Origin: Streptomyces sp. G-G2
GTDB lineage: Bacteria > Actinomycetota > Actinomycetes > Streptomycetales > Streptomycetaceae
Assembly (NCBI RefSeq): GCF_030063135.1
Contig: NZ_JASISO010000001.1
Span: 206,977-270,976 of the forward strand
Length of the DNA stretch: 64,000 nt
Direction: 5' to 3'
Positions within the stretch are counted from its first letter, which is position 1; each line of letters starts with the position of its first letter. A program made the translations under genes and the position numbers. The notes beneath the pieces were generated by a model. That model searched no databases, was not told the origin of the DNA, and saw only the letters and a program-made list of their open reading frames with translations. Positions 16,875 through 25,222 of the stretch are shown piece by piece.

Positions 16875-19655
16875 ATGCGTAGATCCAGAGGGCTGACTGC
16901 TGCCCTCGCCCTGTCACTGGTCGGTGCCGGCGCCGGAATAGGTCTGGTGCTCATGCCCCAGGCCTCCGCCATCACACAGCCTGTGGCATTCACCGCCGAT
17001 GCCCTGCCGACCTGGCAGCCCAACGGCACCGTCTGGGCCATGGCCCAGACGAACGGCACCGTCTTCGCCGGTGGCACCTTCTCCACCGTCCGCCCGCCCG
17101 TGAGCGCGGGCAGTGGTTCCGAGCAGGAGGCGGTCAACTTCGTCGCGCTCGACGCCGCGACGGGCAACCCGACCGACTGCAAGCTCAGCTTCACCGTCGG
17201 CGACGGCACCGCGACGGTGCGCGCGCTCGTCGTCTCCAAGGACGGCAAGACCCTGTACGCGGCCGGCTACTTCGGCGCCGTGAACGGGACCCAGGTCGCC
17301 AGCCTCGCCGCGATCGACATCGCGACCTGCGCGCCCAAGCCCGCCTTCCACCCGAGCTTCCCCGCCACCGTGCGCGCGCTCGCGGTCACCGACGACACCC
17401 TGTACGCGGCCGGTGACTTCTCCACCGTCGAGGGCCAGACCCGCGAGCGGTTCGCCGCGGTCGACGCCACCTCCGGTGCACTGAAGGCCTTCACCGCGAA
17501 CGCCGACGAGCCGGGCCGCGCGATCACGGTCACCCCGGACGGCCAGAACGTCCTCCTGGGCGGCGACTTCTTCTCGGTCAACGGGTCCAACACCCACGCG
17601 CTGGCCGTCGCGAACGCCACCACCGGCGCCGTGGTCAAGACGTACGGCACCATCCCGAGCAACTCGGTGGTCAAGTCGATCGCCACCGACGCGACCGGTT
17701 TCTACACGGGCAACGAGGGTTCGGGCGGCGGCGTCTTCGACGGCCGCATCGGTCTGAACCTCAGCGACTTCAACGAGAAGTGGCGCGACCGCTGCCTCGG
17801 CGCGACCCAGTTCGTCCTGCCCTACGACGGAGTCCTCTACAGCTCCTCGCACGCGCACGACTGCTCGCTCGTCGGCGAGTACCCGGACGGGCGCCGCCAC
17901 CACCTGCTGGCCCAGCCCACCAACTACCAGGGCACACCCCCCGCCCCGGTCGACGGTTTCGTGGCCAGCCCCCGCAAGCTCGGCTGGTTCCCCGACACCA
18001 ACGACGGCCTCGGCGAGGGCATCGGCCCGCGCGTCATGGCCGTCGCGGACAAGGGCGACACCAAGTACATGTGGGTCGGCGGTGAGTTCACCACCGTCAA
18101 CGGCGAGGAGCAGCAGGCTCTGACCCGCTTCGCGTCCAACGGCGACGTCGGCGCGCCCACCACCCCGGTGGCCAGCGCCGCGAGCGTCAAGCCCGGCGAG
18201 GCCCAGGTCCGCTGGCGCACCAGTTACGACGAGGACGACAGCAAGCTGACGTACCGGATCTACCGGAACGGCTCGGCGAACCCGATCCAGACCATGACCG
18301 CCGACTCCCTGGAGTTCGAGCGGCCCCAGGCCTCCTGGGTCGACACCACCGTCAAGCCCGGCCAGTCCTACAGCTACCGGGTGACCGCGACCGACGAGGC
18401 GGGCAACACCAGCGCCCTGTCGCCGAACGTCTCGGTGACCGTCCCGACCTCCGTCCAGTCGTACCCGAACCAGGTCCGCGCCGACGGCGCCAACCTGTAC
18501 TGGCGCTACGACGACACGGTCAGCCCGTACGTCGCCGACTCCTCGGACGGCGGCAACACCAGCGGCATCCAGCTGAACGCCCCCGCCCTGCGCCAGACCC
18601 CGGGCGCGGTCTCCGGCACCAGCACCGCGATGGGCTTCAACGGCACGAGCCAGCAGGTGTACAGCGACCACCGCCAGTCGGTGGGCAGCTCGTACTCCAT
18701 CGAGACCTGGTTCAAGACCAACACCTACCGCGGCGGCAAGCTGGTCGGCTTCGGCAACAACACCGACCGCAGCAGCGGTACGTACGACAAGCAGATCTAC
18801 ATGACCAACACCGGTCGGCTGGTCTTCGGCATGTCGAACGGGTCGGCCCGGACCGTCTCCACCGGTCTGTTCGACACCTTCAACGACAACAAGTGGCACC
18901 ACGTGGTCGGCACCCAGGGTCCCGGTGGCATGACCCTCTACGTCGACGGCCAGAACAAGGGGTCGCTGAACGTCTCCGCCTCCACCCCGTACAACGGCTA
19001 CTGGCACGTCGGCGGTGACAACCTCTCCGGCTGGCCCAGCCGCCCGACGAGCAACTTCTTCGCCGGTCAGATCGACGAGACGGCCGTCTACCCGAAGGTG
19101 CTCACCCAGGCCCAGGTCAAGAGCCACTTCGACCTGGCGAAGGCGCCCACCGACACGGTCTCCAAGGTCTCCGCGTCCGAGGACACCTACATCAACCAGG
19201 GCGCGCCCAGCACCGCCTACGGCGCGTCCACCTCGCTCGCGGTGCGCGGTACCTCGGCCTACGAGACGTACCTGCGCTTCAACCTCCCGGCCGCCCCGGC
19301 CGGACAGGTCCTGAAGGCCGCCTCCCTCCAGCTCAAGACCAGCACCCAGACGGGCGCCGGCACCACCGACACCGTCAACGTGGTCCCGGTCACCGGTACC
19401 TGGAGCGGCGCGGCCACCACCTTCACCACCAAGCCCACCCTGGGCACGACCGTGCTCGGCTCGGTCGCGGGCGTCCCGGACGGTTCCGCCGTCCAGAACG
19501 TCGAGCTGGACACCACCGCGCTCACCGCGGTGCTGGGCGGCAGCTACAGCATGGCCCTGACCAGCGCGGGCACCGACCCGCTCTGGCTCTGGTCCGCCGA
19601 GTCGACCGCTACGGACGCCGTTCCGCAGCTCGTGCTCACCTTCGGCCCGAAGTAA
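16875..19655 (+). CDS. Secreted multidomain protein: beta-propeller, FN3, LamG and DNRLRE domains
   Basis: This 926-aa secreted protein has a Sec signal peptide (LTAALALSLVGAGAGIGLVL, cleavage after QASA). Residues about 40-430 contain recurring blades of the type VWAMAQTNGTVFAGGTFSTV, TLYAAGYFGAVNGTQVASLA and TLYAAGDFSTVEGQTRERFA, a delta-60 / WD-like propeller. Residues about 435-530 are a fibronectin III domain (VRWRTSYDEDDSKLTYRIYR). About 530-750 is a LamG/concanavalin-like domain (YSIETWFKTN, WHHVVGTQGPGGMTLYVDG). The end is a DNRLRE domain (SEDTYINQGAPSTAYGAS). LamG and DNRLRE domains bind or display carbohydrates on the surface. Lying inside the polysaccharide locus, it may bind the polymer; no catalytic motif is seen. 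Confidence 0.88.
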   Translation: MRRSRGLTAALALSLVGAGAGIGLVLMPQASAITQPVAFTADALPTWQPNGTVWAMAQTNGTVFAGGTFSTVRPPVSAGSGSEQEAVNFVALDAATGNPTDCKLSFTVGDGTATVRALVVSKDGKTLYAAGYFGAVNGTQVASLAAIDIATCAPKPAFHPSFPATVRALAVTDDTLYAAGDFSTVEGQTRERFAAVDATSGALKAFTANADEPGRAITVTPDGQNVLLGGDFFSVNGSNTHALAVANATTGAVVKTYGTIPSNSVVKSIATDATGFYTGNEGSGGGVFDGRIGLNLSDFNEKWRDRCLGATQFVLPYDGVLYSSSHAHDCSLVGEYPDGRRHHLLAQPTNYQGTPPAPVDGFVASPRKLGWFPDTNDGLGEGIGPRVMAVADKGDTKYMWVGGEFTTVNGEEQQALTRFASNGDVGAPTTPVASAASVKPGEAQVRWRTSYDEDDSKLTYRIYRNGSANPIQTMTADSLEFERPQASWVDTTVKPGQSYSYRVTATDEAGNTSALSPNVSVTVPTSVQSYPNQVRADGANLYWRYDDTVSPYVADSSDGGNTSGIQLNAPALRQTPGAVSGTSTAMGFNGTSQQVYSDHRQSVGSSYSIETWFKTNTYRGGKLVGFGNNTDRSSGTYDKQIYMTNTGRLVFGMSNGSARTVSTGLFDTFNDNKWHHVVGTQGPGGMTLYVDGQNKGSLNVSASTPYNGYWHVGGDNLSGWPSRPTSNFFAGQIDETAVYPKVLTQAQVKSHFDLAKAPTDTVSKVSASEDTYINQGAPSTAYGASTSLAVRGTSAYETYLRFNLPAAPAGQVLKAASLQLKTSTQTGAGTTDTVNVVPVTGTWSGAATTFTTKPTLGTTVLGSVAGVPDGSAVQNVELDTTALTAVLGGSYSMALTSAGTDPLWLWSAESTATDAVPQLVLTFGPK

Positions 19656-19673
19656 CCGCGGCCGGATGAACAG

Positions 19674-19710
19674 GGGTGCGGGGCCCGGCACACCGCCGGG
19701 CCCCGCACCC
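19674..19710 (+). terminator. Terminator after the LamG protein gene
   Basis: A perfect 16-bp stem (GGGTGCGGGGCCCGGC and its complement) with a 5-nt loop starts 18 bp past the stop codon. Confidence 0.9.
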
Positions 19711-19715
19711 GTCTG

Positions 19716-19760
19716 CACGGCCCGTCCCACCACGGCCCGTCCCACCACGGCCCGTACCAC
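19716..19760. repeat. Three tandem 15-bp units
   Basis: CACGGCCCGTCCCAC occurs twice exactly (19716-19730, 19731-19745) and once with one change (19746-19760), between a terminator and the next start codon. The role is unknown. Confidence 0.9.
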
Positions 19761-19782
19761 CCAGCACCACGGGAGCCACCTG

Positions 19783-20457
19783 ATGTACCGACGCTCCGCA
19801 GCGGCAGCGGTCCTGCTGGCCGCCGCCCTGACGCTGACCGCCTGCAGTTCGGACGCCGATCCCGAGACGGCGGGCGGCGGCAAGGCGAAGCCCCCGGCCT
19901 CCTCTTCCGTCCCGGACCCGGCGGACTCCGCGTCCGCCACCGCGCCCCCGGCGGCCAAGCCGACCGGCCCGGTGCTGCCGGACGCGAAGCTCACCCCGGC
20001 GACGGGCAGCTTCACGGACAAGGAGAAGAAGTACCTGAGCGGCCGCGTCCCGGAGAAGATGGACCCGGCCGCGGTGCTCCAGAACGGCCAGGAGTCCTGC
20101 CAGCGGGTGCAGCGCACCGCCAAGCACGACAAGGACGCGGCGATCGGCTCCATCATCGCGGGGGAGATCCCGGCGGCGAAGGACGCGATCCCGGCGCTCT
20201 GCCCCGATCAGCAGCCGGTGCTGACGGCCGCCCTGACGGGGTTCCCGGACGGCACGCGCACCTCGCCCGCGCCGGGCTCGTACCGCGCGCTGACGCAGAG
20301 CACCACGTGCACGTGGGAGGCGAAGGGCAAGGACGGCGGCGCCCTGGCCTCCGGCCCGGAGACCGCGCCCAAGGCGGGCGACAAGATCGTGGCGAAGGTC
20401 CCGGCGGGCACCGCGGAATTCGTCTCCGCCGGCTGCTACGCCTGGATCCCGGCCTAG
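19783..20457 (+). CDS. Putative lipoprotein, function unknown
   Basis: This 224-aa protein begins with a lipoprotein signal (AAVLLAAALTLTAC), so Cys21 or so should be diacylated and anchor it outside the membrane. A Pro/Ala/Ser-rich linker follows to about residue 70. The rest is a small globular region with GRVPEKMDPAAVLQNGQESC, ALCPDQQPVL, TTCTWEAKGKDGG and SAGCYAWIPA, hence four cysteines that could form two disulfides. The first half of this region resembles DUF732-like exported proteins. ATG 19783 follows GGGAG. It lies between the LamG protein and a glycosyltransferase, within the polysaccharide region, so an envelope role is plausible. Confidence 0.8.
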   Translation: MYRRSAAAAVLLAAALTLTACSSDADPETAGGGKAKPPASSSVPDPADSASATAPPAAKPTGPVLPDAKLTPATGSFTDKEKKYLSGRVPEKMDPAAVLQNGQESCQRVQRTAKHDKDAAIGSIIAGEIPAAKDAIPALCPDQQPVLTAALTGFPDGTRTSPAPGSYRALTQSTTCTWEAKGKDGGALASGPETAPKAGDKIVAKVPAGTAEFVSAGCYAWIPA

Positions 20458-20471
20458 TGCCGCGTCGGGCC

Positions 20472-20511
20472 GCCGGCGTGTGAGGCACCCCCGGAGGGTC
20501 CACGAGGTGCG
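20472..20511. repeat. Dispersed 40-bp intergenic element, copy 1
   Basis: The 40-bp sequence beginning GCCGGCGTGTGAGGCACCCC and ending GGTCCACGAGGTGCG matches 23833-23872 at 38 of 40 positions. Both copies lie between convergent genes. This resembles the small REP-like intergenic families found in many Streptomyces chromosomes. Confidence 0.85.
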
Positions 20512-20524
20512 TCGGGCCGGCGGG

Positions 20525-21649
20525 CTAGCGTGCTCGCAGGGCCCGTTCGTAGACCGACAGGACCGTGTCCAGGACCCCCTCCATGGAGAAGGACTCGGCG
20601 GCCAGCTTGCGGGCGGCCAGCGAAGCCGCCCCGTTCACCGCCGGGTCCAGCAGCTCCAGCACGGCCTCCGCGACTCCCTCCGGGCCGGGCGCCACGGCCC
20701 GGCCCGCGCCCGCCGCCGCGATGTCGCGGGCCAGGCCGTTGGAGTGGGTCACCACCACCGGTACGCCCACGGACAGGGCCTCCAGCACCGACATCGGGAA
20801 CGGCTCGTCCACCGACGGCAGCACGTACACGTGCGCCTGTCGCAGCTCTGCCAGCACCTGCTCGCTGGTCAGCGCCCCGGGGATGGTCATCCGGCCGTCC
20901 AGCCGCATCGTCGTCATCCGGTGGAACACGGCCCCGTACTCACCCTCGTCGGGCCCCGCCACCACGTACCGCGCGTCCGGCACTTGCTCCGCGACCAGAG
21001 ACGCCGCGTTCACGAAGTCCACCGGACGCTTGCGCTCCTGGAGCCGCGCCGAGTACAGGATCCGCGGCGGCCCCGACAGCTCGGGCCGCGCCTCCTGCGC
21101 CGGTACGCCGTTCACCAGGCGCACCGTGTTGCTCAGTCCGGCCCCGCCGGCCACCGCGTCCAGGGCCTCCCGCTCGTGCGGGGTCAGGTACAGCACCGCG
21201 TCGGCCCCGCGCAGCAGCCGGCGTACCGCCACCGCGTCCAGGACCTTCGCCAGCAGCTTCCCGCTCGGGTCGACCATGCCGTGGGTCTGGAGCACCAGCG
21301 GCTTGCCCGCCCGCAGCGCGGCCAGCGCGATCGGCAGGGTCACCAGGTCGCGGGCCAGGTGTACGTGGACCAGGTCGGCCCCGCGCACCAGCCGCCCGGC
21401 CGCCGCCAGCAGCGCGGGCGAGGTCATCCCGCTGAACCCCAGCGGCAGCAGCCGCTTCGCCGGATACAGCCGGGCCGGCACGCCCTCGACGTCCGTCGGC
21501 CAGGGCTCCTCGAAGCCCTCCCCGAGTGCCAGCAGCGACGCCTCGTGCCCGCGCTCCCGCAGCCCCTTGGCGAGGTTGAGGGCGACCCGGACCGGCCCCC
21601 CGAAGGCATGCGTGGGGGAGTGCAGGGTGACGGCGTGCAGAACTCTCAC
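20525..21649 (-). CDS. Glycosyltransferase, GT4 family
   Basis: This 374-aa GT-B enzyme adds a sugar to the lipid-linked repeat unit at the cytoplasmic face. The N-terminus MRVLHAVTLHSPTHAFGGPV has the glycine-rich acceptor loop. VLQTHGMVDP lies mid-protein. The C-terminal donor domain has RILYSARLQERKRPVDFV and the retaining-enzyme E-x7-E motif in EPFPMSVLEALSVGVPVVVT. The start is GTG 21649, ten bases after the stop of the upstream acetyltransferase gene, so the two are one operon. Donor sugar cannot be inferred. Confidence 0.92.
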   Translation of the reverse strand: MRVLHAVTLHSPTHAFGGPVRVALNLAKGLRERGHEASLLALGEGFEEPWPTDVEGVPARLYPAKRLLPLGFSGMTSPALLAAAGRLVRGADLVHVHLARDLVTLPIALAALRAGKPLVLQTHGMVDPSGKLLAKVLDAVAVRRLLRGADAVLYLTPHEREALDAVAGGAGLSNTVRLVNGVPAQEARPELSGPPRILYSARLQERKRPVDFVNAASLVAEQVPDARYVVAGPDEGEYGAVFHRMTTMRLDGRMTIPGALTSEQVLAELRQAHVYVLPSVDEPFPMSVLEALSVGVPVVVTHSNGLARDIAAAGAGRAVAPGPEGVAEAVLELLDPAVNGAASLAARKLAAESFSMEGVLDTVLSVYERALRAR

Positions 21650-21659
21650 GGCTGGGATC

Positions 21660-22199
21660 TCACTTCGGTTCCTCGACCGGGCGGCGCGTGCCGTCCGCGG
21701 TCTGCAGCGTCAGTTCGGGCAGGTCCTTGTGGACGACGGCCCCCGCGCCCGCCACCGCGCAGCGCCCCACGGTCACCCCCGCCAGCACGGTCGCCCGCAG
21801 GGCCACCCACGCGCCGTCCTCGACGGTGATCGGGGCGTTGCGGTAACGGAAGTCGGCGGCGCGGTGGTCGTGCGAGCCGGTGCAGAGCAGGGCTTCCTGC
21901 GAGACGCACACGTGCGCGCCGATGGTCACCGGCTCCAGGTTCAGCAGCCAGGCGCCCTCGCCGATCCAGGTGTGGTCGCCGACCGTGAGTTTCCACGGCC
22001 ACAGCACCCGCACCTTGTGCCGGATCAGTACGCCTTCGCCGATCTGTGCGCCGAAGGCGCGCAGCAGCGCGACCCGCAGCCGGGCCGGACAGAACCAGGC
22101 CATGAACACCGTGTTCATCACGGCGAACCAGAGCGCCTGCGTCAGCAGACCGCGCCCCTTGTCGTATCCGGCCAGCGTGAAGGCCGGGAGATCGCGCAC
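21660..22199 (-). CDS. WcaF-type O-acetyltransferase (left-handed beta-helix)
   Basis: This 179-aa hexapeptide-repeat enzyme probably O-acetylates a sugar of the exopolysaccharide using acetyl-CoA, as WcaF does in colanic acid. The N-terminal LPAFTLAGYDKGRGLLTQAL and WFCPARLRVALLRAFGAQIG are typical. The LbH region runs from IGEGVLIRHKVRVLWPW to VTVGRCAVAGAGAVV, with the catalytic-type histidine in CTGSHDH. I prefer GTG 22199, with G6 seven bases upstream; GTG 22214 is possible and adds five residues. It is followed after ten bases by the GT4 gene. Confidence 0.9.
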   Translation of the reverse strand: MRDLPAFTLAGYDKGRGLLTQALWFAVMNTVFMAWFCPARLRVALLRAFGAQIGEGVLIRHKVRVLWPWKLTVGDHTWIGEGAWLLNLEPVTIGAHVCVSQEALLCTGSHDHRAADFRYRNAPITVEDGAWVALRATVLAGVTVGRCAVAGAGAVVHKDLPELTLQTADGTRRPVEEPK

Positions 22200-22274
22200 C
22201 GAAGTACCCCCCACTCCATCCCCGTCGGGTCAGACTAGACTGCGCGCGGACCAGGCACAGGGGGCGGGGGCACA

Positions 22275-23795
22275 ATGGCAACAAACGTACGCGGACCCAT
22301 ATCCGCGCCCGCCGCGCCCCCCGCCCCGCACCCGCACGAGGAGCCGGGCCGCTGGGGCCGGGTCACCACCCCGCGCACCCTGCTCTCCCGCGCGCTGTCG
22401 GTGCCCCTCGCCATCGGTTTCACCGTCTTCCTGCCGCTGTTCGTGGCCTCGCAGTCCGGTGCGGGCGCCCATGACGCGGCGTTCTGGCTCCAGTTGGCGC
22501 TCACCATGTACGCGGGCGCCCGGCTCTCCGCGATGGTCCTCACCAGCAGGCGCAAACTGCTCCAGGGCTCCTTCTGGCTCTTCGTCTACATGGCGATGGG
22601 GGTGGCCCCGCTCGCGCAGGCCGTCCTCGGGCAGGTCCCGACGCCCGTCGTCGGCCCCCGCTCCGACCTCACCGTGGCGATCGGGCTGGTACTGCTCGGC
22701 TGCACCGCCTTCGATGTGGGCGTCCTGCTCGCCCGGCACCGGCCGTCGGGGCGTGCGGGCGGCTCGCAGCGCGAACCCCGGCCGGTCATGACGCACCACC
22801 GGCGCCTGCAACTGCTCACGCTGCTCGCGTTCCTGTGCAGTGCGGCGTTCATCATGAAGCTCGGCGGCCCGGCGGTCTTCTTCAGCAGCCGCCAGGAGAT
22901 CATCGCGGGCATCCAGGAAGCGGGCGTCTCCACCGACGGCCAGGCGGGGCAGGCCTTCCTGCGCGGCTTCGGCACGGTACCGGCGCTGCTCGCCCTGCTC
23001 TGCTACACCCGCTGGCTGGTCACTTCGGTGCACGCCCGCCGCAGGCCGTCCGTGATCGCGGTGTGGGCCGCGCTGGCGGCCCTCAACATCGTGGTCAACA
23101 ACCCGATCTCGAACCCGCGGTACTGGTTCCTGACGGTCATGTTCGCGCTGCTGTTCACGGTCTTCCCGGTGAGCGCGGCGATGTACCGGGTCGCGCTGTC
23201 GATGGCCGTGGTGATCGCCCTGCTGGTCTTCCCCTTCGCGGACCGCTTCCGCTACGACGAGAAGAACTACAAGCCGGTCGAGACGACCTCGTTCCTGGAG
23301 CCGATGGCGCTCAAGGACTACGACCAGATCGGCATGTTCGCGAACACCATCACCTTCTCGAACTCCGGCCCGGGCCACTTCTACGGGCGCCAGCTGGCCG
23401 GATCCGTCTTCTTCGCGGTACCGCGCTCGGTGTGGCCCGGCAAGCCGAGGGACACGGGCGTGATGGTGGGCCAGTGGATGGGCACGGTCAACACCAACCT
23501 GTCCTCGCCGATCTGGGCCGAGCTGTGGCTGGACTTCGGGCCGCTGGGGATGGGGGCCGGGCTGCTGGCGATGGGGTACGCCGCCGCGCGGGTGGACCGG
23601 CGGTACGCGAAGCGGGCCACGCGGCGGGCGCCGCCGGGGAGCCTGATCTCGGTGGTGGTCCCGCTGGTCGCGGGCTACTCCTTCATCCTGCTGCGGGGGC
23701 CGCTGCTCCAGGCGTCGGGGCGGGTGGCGATCGCGGCCCTCTGCCTGGCCCTGATAGCCACCCACCGCCAGGACCGCAAAACCACCCTCCGCTAA
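22275..23795 (+). CDS. O-antigen/exopolysaccharide polymerase (Wzy-like)
   Basis: This 506-aa integral membrane protein has about ten to twelve hydrophobic segments and a large extracytoplasmic loop around residues 330-400 (NYKPVETTSFLEPMALKDYD to MGTVNTNLSSPIWAEL). That topology and the loop motif GRQLAGSVFFAVPRSVWPGK fit O-antigen polymerases, which join lipid-linked repeat units in the periplasm-equivalent space. The first ~30 residues are a Pro/Ala-rich cytoplasmic tail. Wzy proteins diverge greatly, so assignment rests on topology and on the neighbouring Wzx and Wzz genes. ATG 22275 follows a G-rich ribosome site. Confidence 0.82.
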   Translation: MATNVRGPISAPAAPPAPHPHEEPGRWGRVTTPRTLLSRALSVPLAIGFTVFLPLFVASQSGAGAHDAAFWLQLALTMYAGARLSAMVLTSRRKLLQGSFWLFVYMAMGVAPLAQAVLGQVPTPVVGPRSDLTVAIGLVLLGCTAFDVGVLLARHRPSGRAGGSQREPRPVMTHHRRLQLLTLLAFLCSAAFIMKLGGPAVFFSSRQEIIAGIQEAGVSTDGQAGQAFLRGFGTVPALLALLCYTRWLVTSVHARRRPSVIAVWAALAALNIVVNNPISNPRYWFLTVMFALLFTVFPVSAAMYRVALSMAVVIALLVFPFADRFRYDEKNYKPVETTSFLEPMALKDYDQIGMFANTITFSNSGPGHFYGRQLAGSVFFAVPRSVWPGKPRDTGVMVGQWMGTVNTNLSSPIWAELWLDFGPLGMGAGLLAMGYAAARVDRRYAKRATRRAPPGSLISVVVPLVAGYSFILLRGPLLQASGRVAIAALCLALIATHRQDRKTTLR

Positions 23796-23832
23796 CGCCC
23801 CGCGGGTCAGCCCCGGCGCCCATGTCGGCCTC

Positions 23833-23872
23833 GCCGGCGTTTGAGGCGCCCCCGGAGGGTCCACGAGGTGCG
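23833..23872. repeat. Dispersed 40-bp intergenic element, copy 2
   Basis: This is the partner of 20472-20511, differing at two positions (GTTTGAGGCG against GTGTGAGGCA). It lies between the convergent wzy-like and wzx-like genes. Confidence 0.85.
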
Positions 23873-23974
23873 CCCGGCGTCGGACCGGTAGGTGCGTGCC
23901 CGCGGCCCGTGCTGCCTTCGGCGGGCCCTCAAGCGGGCAGGCTGGAGTCGGCCGGGCCGGGGGGTGGTGGGCGC

Positions 23975-25222
23975 TCAGGCGGTCGGCAGGCCGGGGATGG
24001 CCGGGGCCGGGGTGGACGGGGCCGCCGGGCCCGCCGGGGCGGACAGGCGGGAGACCCGCAACCAGGCGGCCGCCGCCTTGAGGACCGAGCCGGCCGCCAG
24101 GCCCCAGGCGGCGCCCTGCGCCCCCCACCCGGCGTAGCCGACGAGCAGGAACACCACGGACAGCACCGAGAACACCACCTGCACCGAGAGCGTCGCCTTC
24201 GGCGCCAGCACCCGCAGGGTCAGCAGGGCGCAGGTCCCCAGCCCCATCGCCGAGTACTGCGCCCCCGTGGCCGGAAGCAGCGCCGCCGCCGAACCCCAGG
24301 TGTCGCCGAGCAGTTGACGGCCCAGCCGGTCGGGCAGCAGGTACAGGACGGCGGCCCACGCGGCGCCGAGCAGCGCCAGGCCCAGCCCGAGCGCGGCCGT
24401 CGTACGGACCACCCCCCGCTTGCCCCCGCGCCGCGCCAGCATCGGCGGCCCGAAGGCGTTCGCGGAGTTGAACAGCACGTTCAGCGGCCCGAAGAGCGTG
24501 GTCGCACCCCGCAGCGCACCGACCGCGAGCGGGGTCGCGAACACGCCGAGCCCGAGCACCGCCAGCTGGCTGGACCCGTTGCCCACGGCGAACTCGACCA
24601 CGAAACGCTGCCCGAGGTGCCCCCGGCGCAGGTACGGCCGCAGATCGGCCCGCGCCCCCCGCACGTACGGCCGCAGCAGCACCAGGCCGAGCGCGAGCGC
24701 CGGGAGCGCCGAGACGCCCCACACCAGCACCAGCCGCCCCGGTGCGGCCCCCGACGGCTGGAGCAGTAGCGCGCTCACCACGCACAGAAGCCTCAACGCA
24801 TCGGCGGCCAGGGCCCGTTCGGGCGCGTGCAGCGCCGAGAAGCAGTACCGCAGCCCGTCCTGGACCAGGACCAGCGGCAGGACCGCCCCCAGGGCCAGGA
24901 ACGCCCAGCCGTTCGCCCCCGGGAGCAGCAGGCCGACCACGGCCAGTGCCACACCCACGATCAGCGAGGCGGCCCCGGTGAAGGCCACCGCCGACCGGCA
25001 GACCGCGCCGATCCGCTCGCCGCGCTCCAGGACGACGCTCTGGCCGACGTACGCCATGTTCAGCCCGAGCAGCACGCTGAAGGTCACGTAGACCATCGAG
25101 AAGGCGGCGAAGCCGGACGTGGTGGACAGCCGGGCGGCCAGCACCAGCACCAGGATGTTGGTGGCGCTGGCCGCGGCCTGGTCCAGCACCGAGGAGACCG
25201 CGGCGAGGCCGCGCCCGCTCAC
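23975..25222 (-). CDS. Polysaccharide flippase (Wzx/MOP superfamily)
   Basis: This 415-aa membrane protein has about twelve hydrophobic helices spanning nearly all its length (for example ATNILVLVLAARLSTTSGFA, SLIVGVALAVVGLLLPGANG, LGLGLALLGAAWAAVLYLLP). That is the pattern of MOP-family lipid-linked oligosaccharide flippases, which move the completed repeat unit across the membrane. The start GTG 25222 overlaps the stop of the upstream chain-length gene in GTGA, so the genes are translationally coupled. The sequence is poorly conserved as usual; context with Wzy and Wzz supports the call. Confidence 0.85.
   Translation of the reverse strand: MSGRGLAAVSSVLDQAAASATNILVLVLAARLSTTSGFAAFSMVYVTFSVLLGLNMAYVGQSVVLERGERIGAVCRSAVAFTGAASLIVGVALAVVGLLLPGANGWAFLALGAVLPLVLVQDGLRYCFSALHAPERALAADALRLLCVVSALLLQPSGAAPGRLVLVWGVSALPALALGLVLLRPYVRGARADLRPYLRRGHLGQRFVVEFAVGNGSSQLAVLGLGVFATPLAVGALRGATTLFGPLNVLFNSANAFGPPMLARRGGKRGVVRTTAALGLGLALLGAAWAAVLYLLPDRLGRQLLGDTWGSAAALLPATGAQYSAMGLGTCALLTLRVLAPKATLSVQVVFSVLSVVFLLVGYAGWGAQGAAWGLAAGSVLKAAAAWLRVSRLSAPAGPAAPSTPAPAIPGLPTA

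Noticed and set aside
16914..20156. 1080-aa minus-strand open frame
   Set aside because: It mirrors the LamG protein gene on the other strand; composition is biased to Gly/Ala/Val/Arg and no motif is recognisable.
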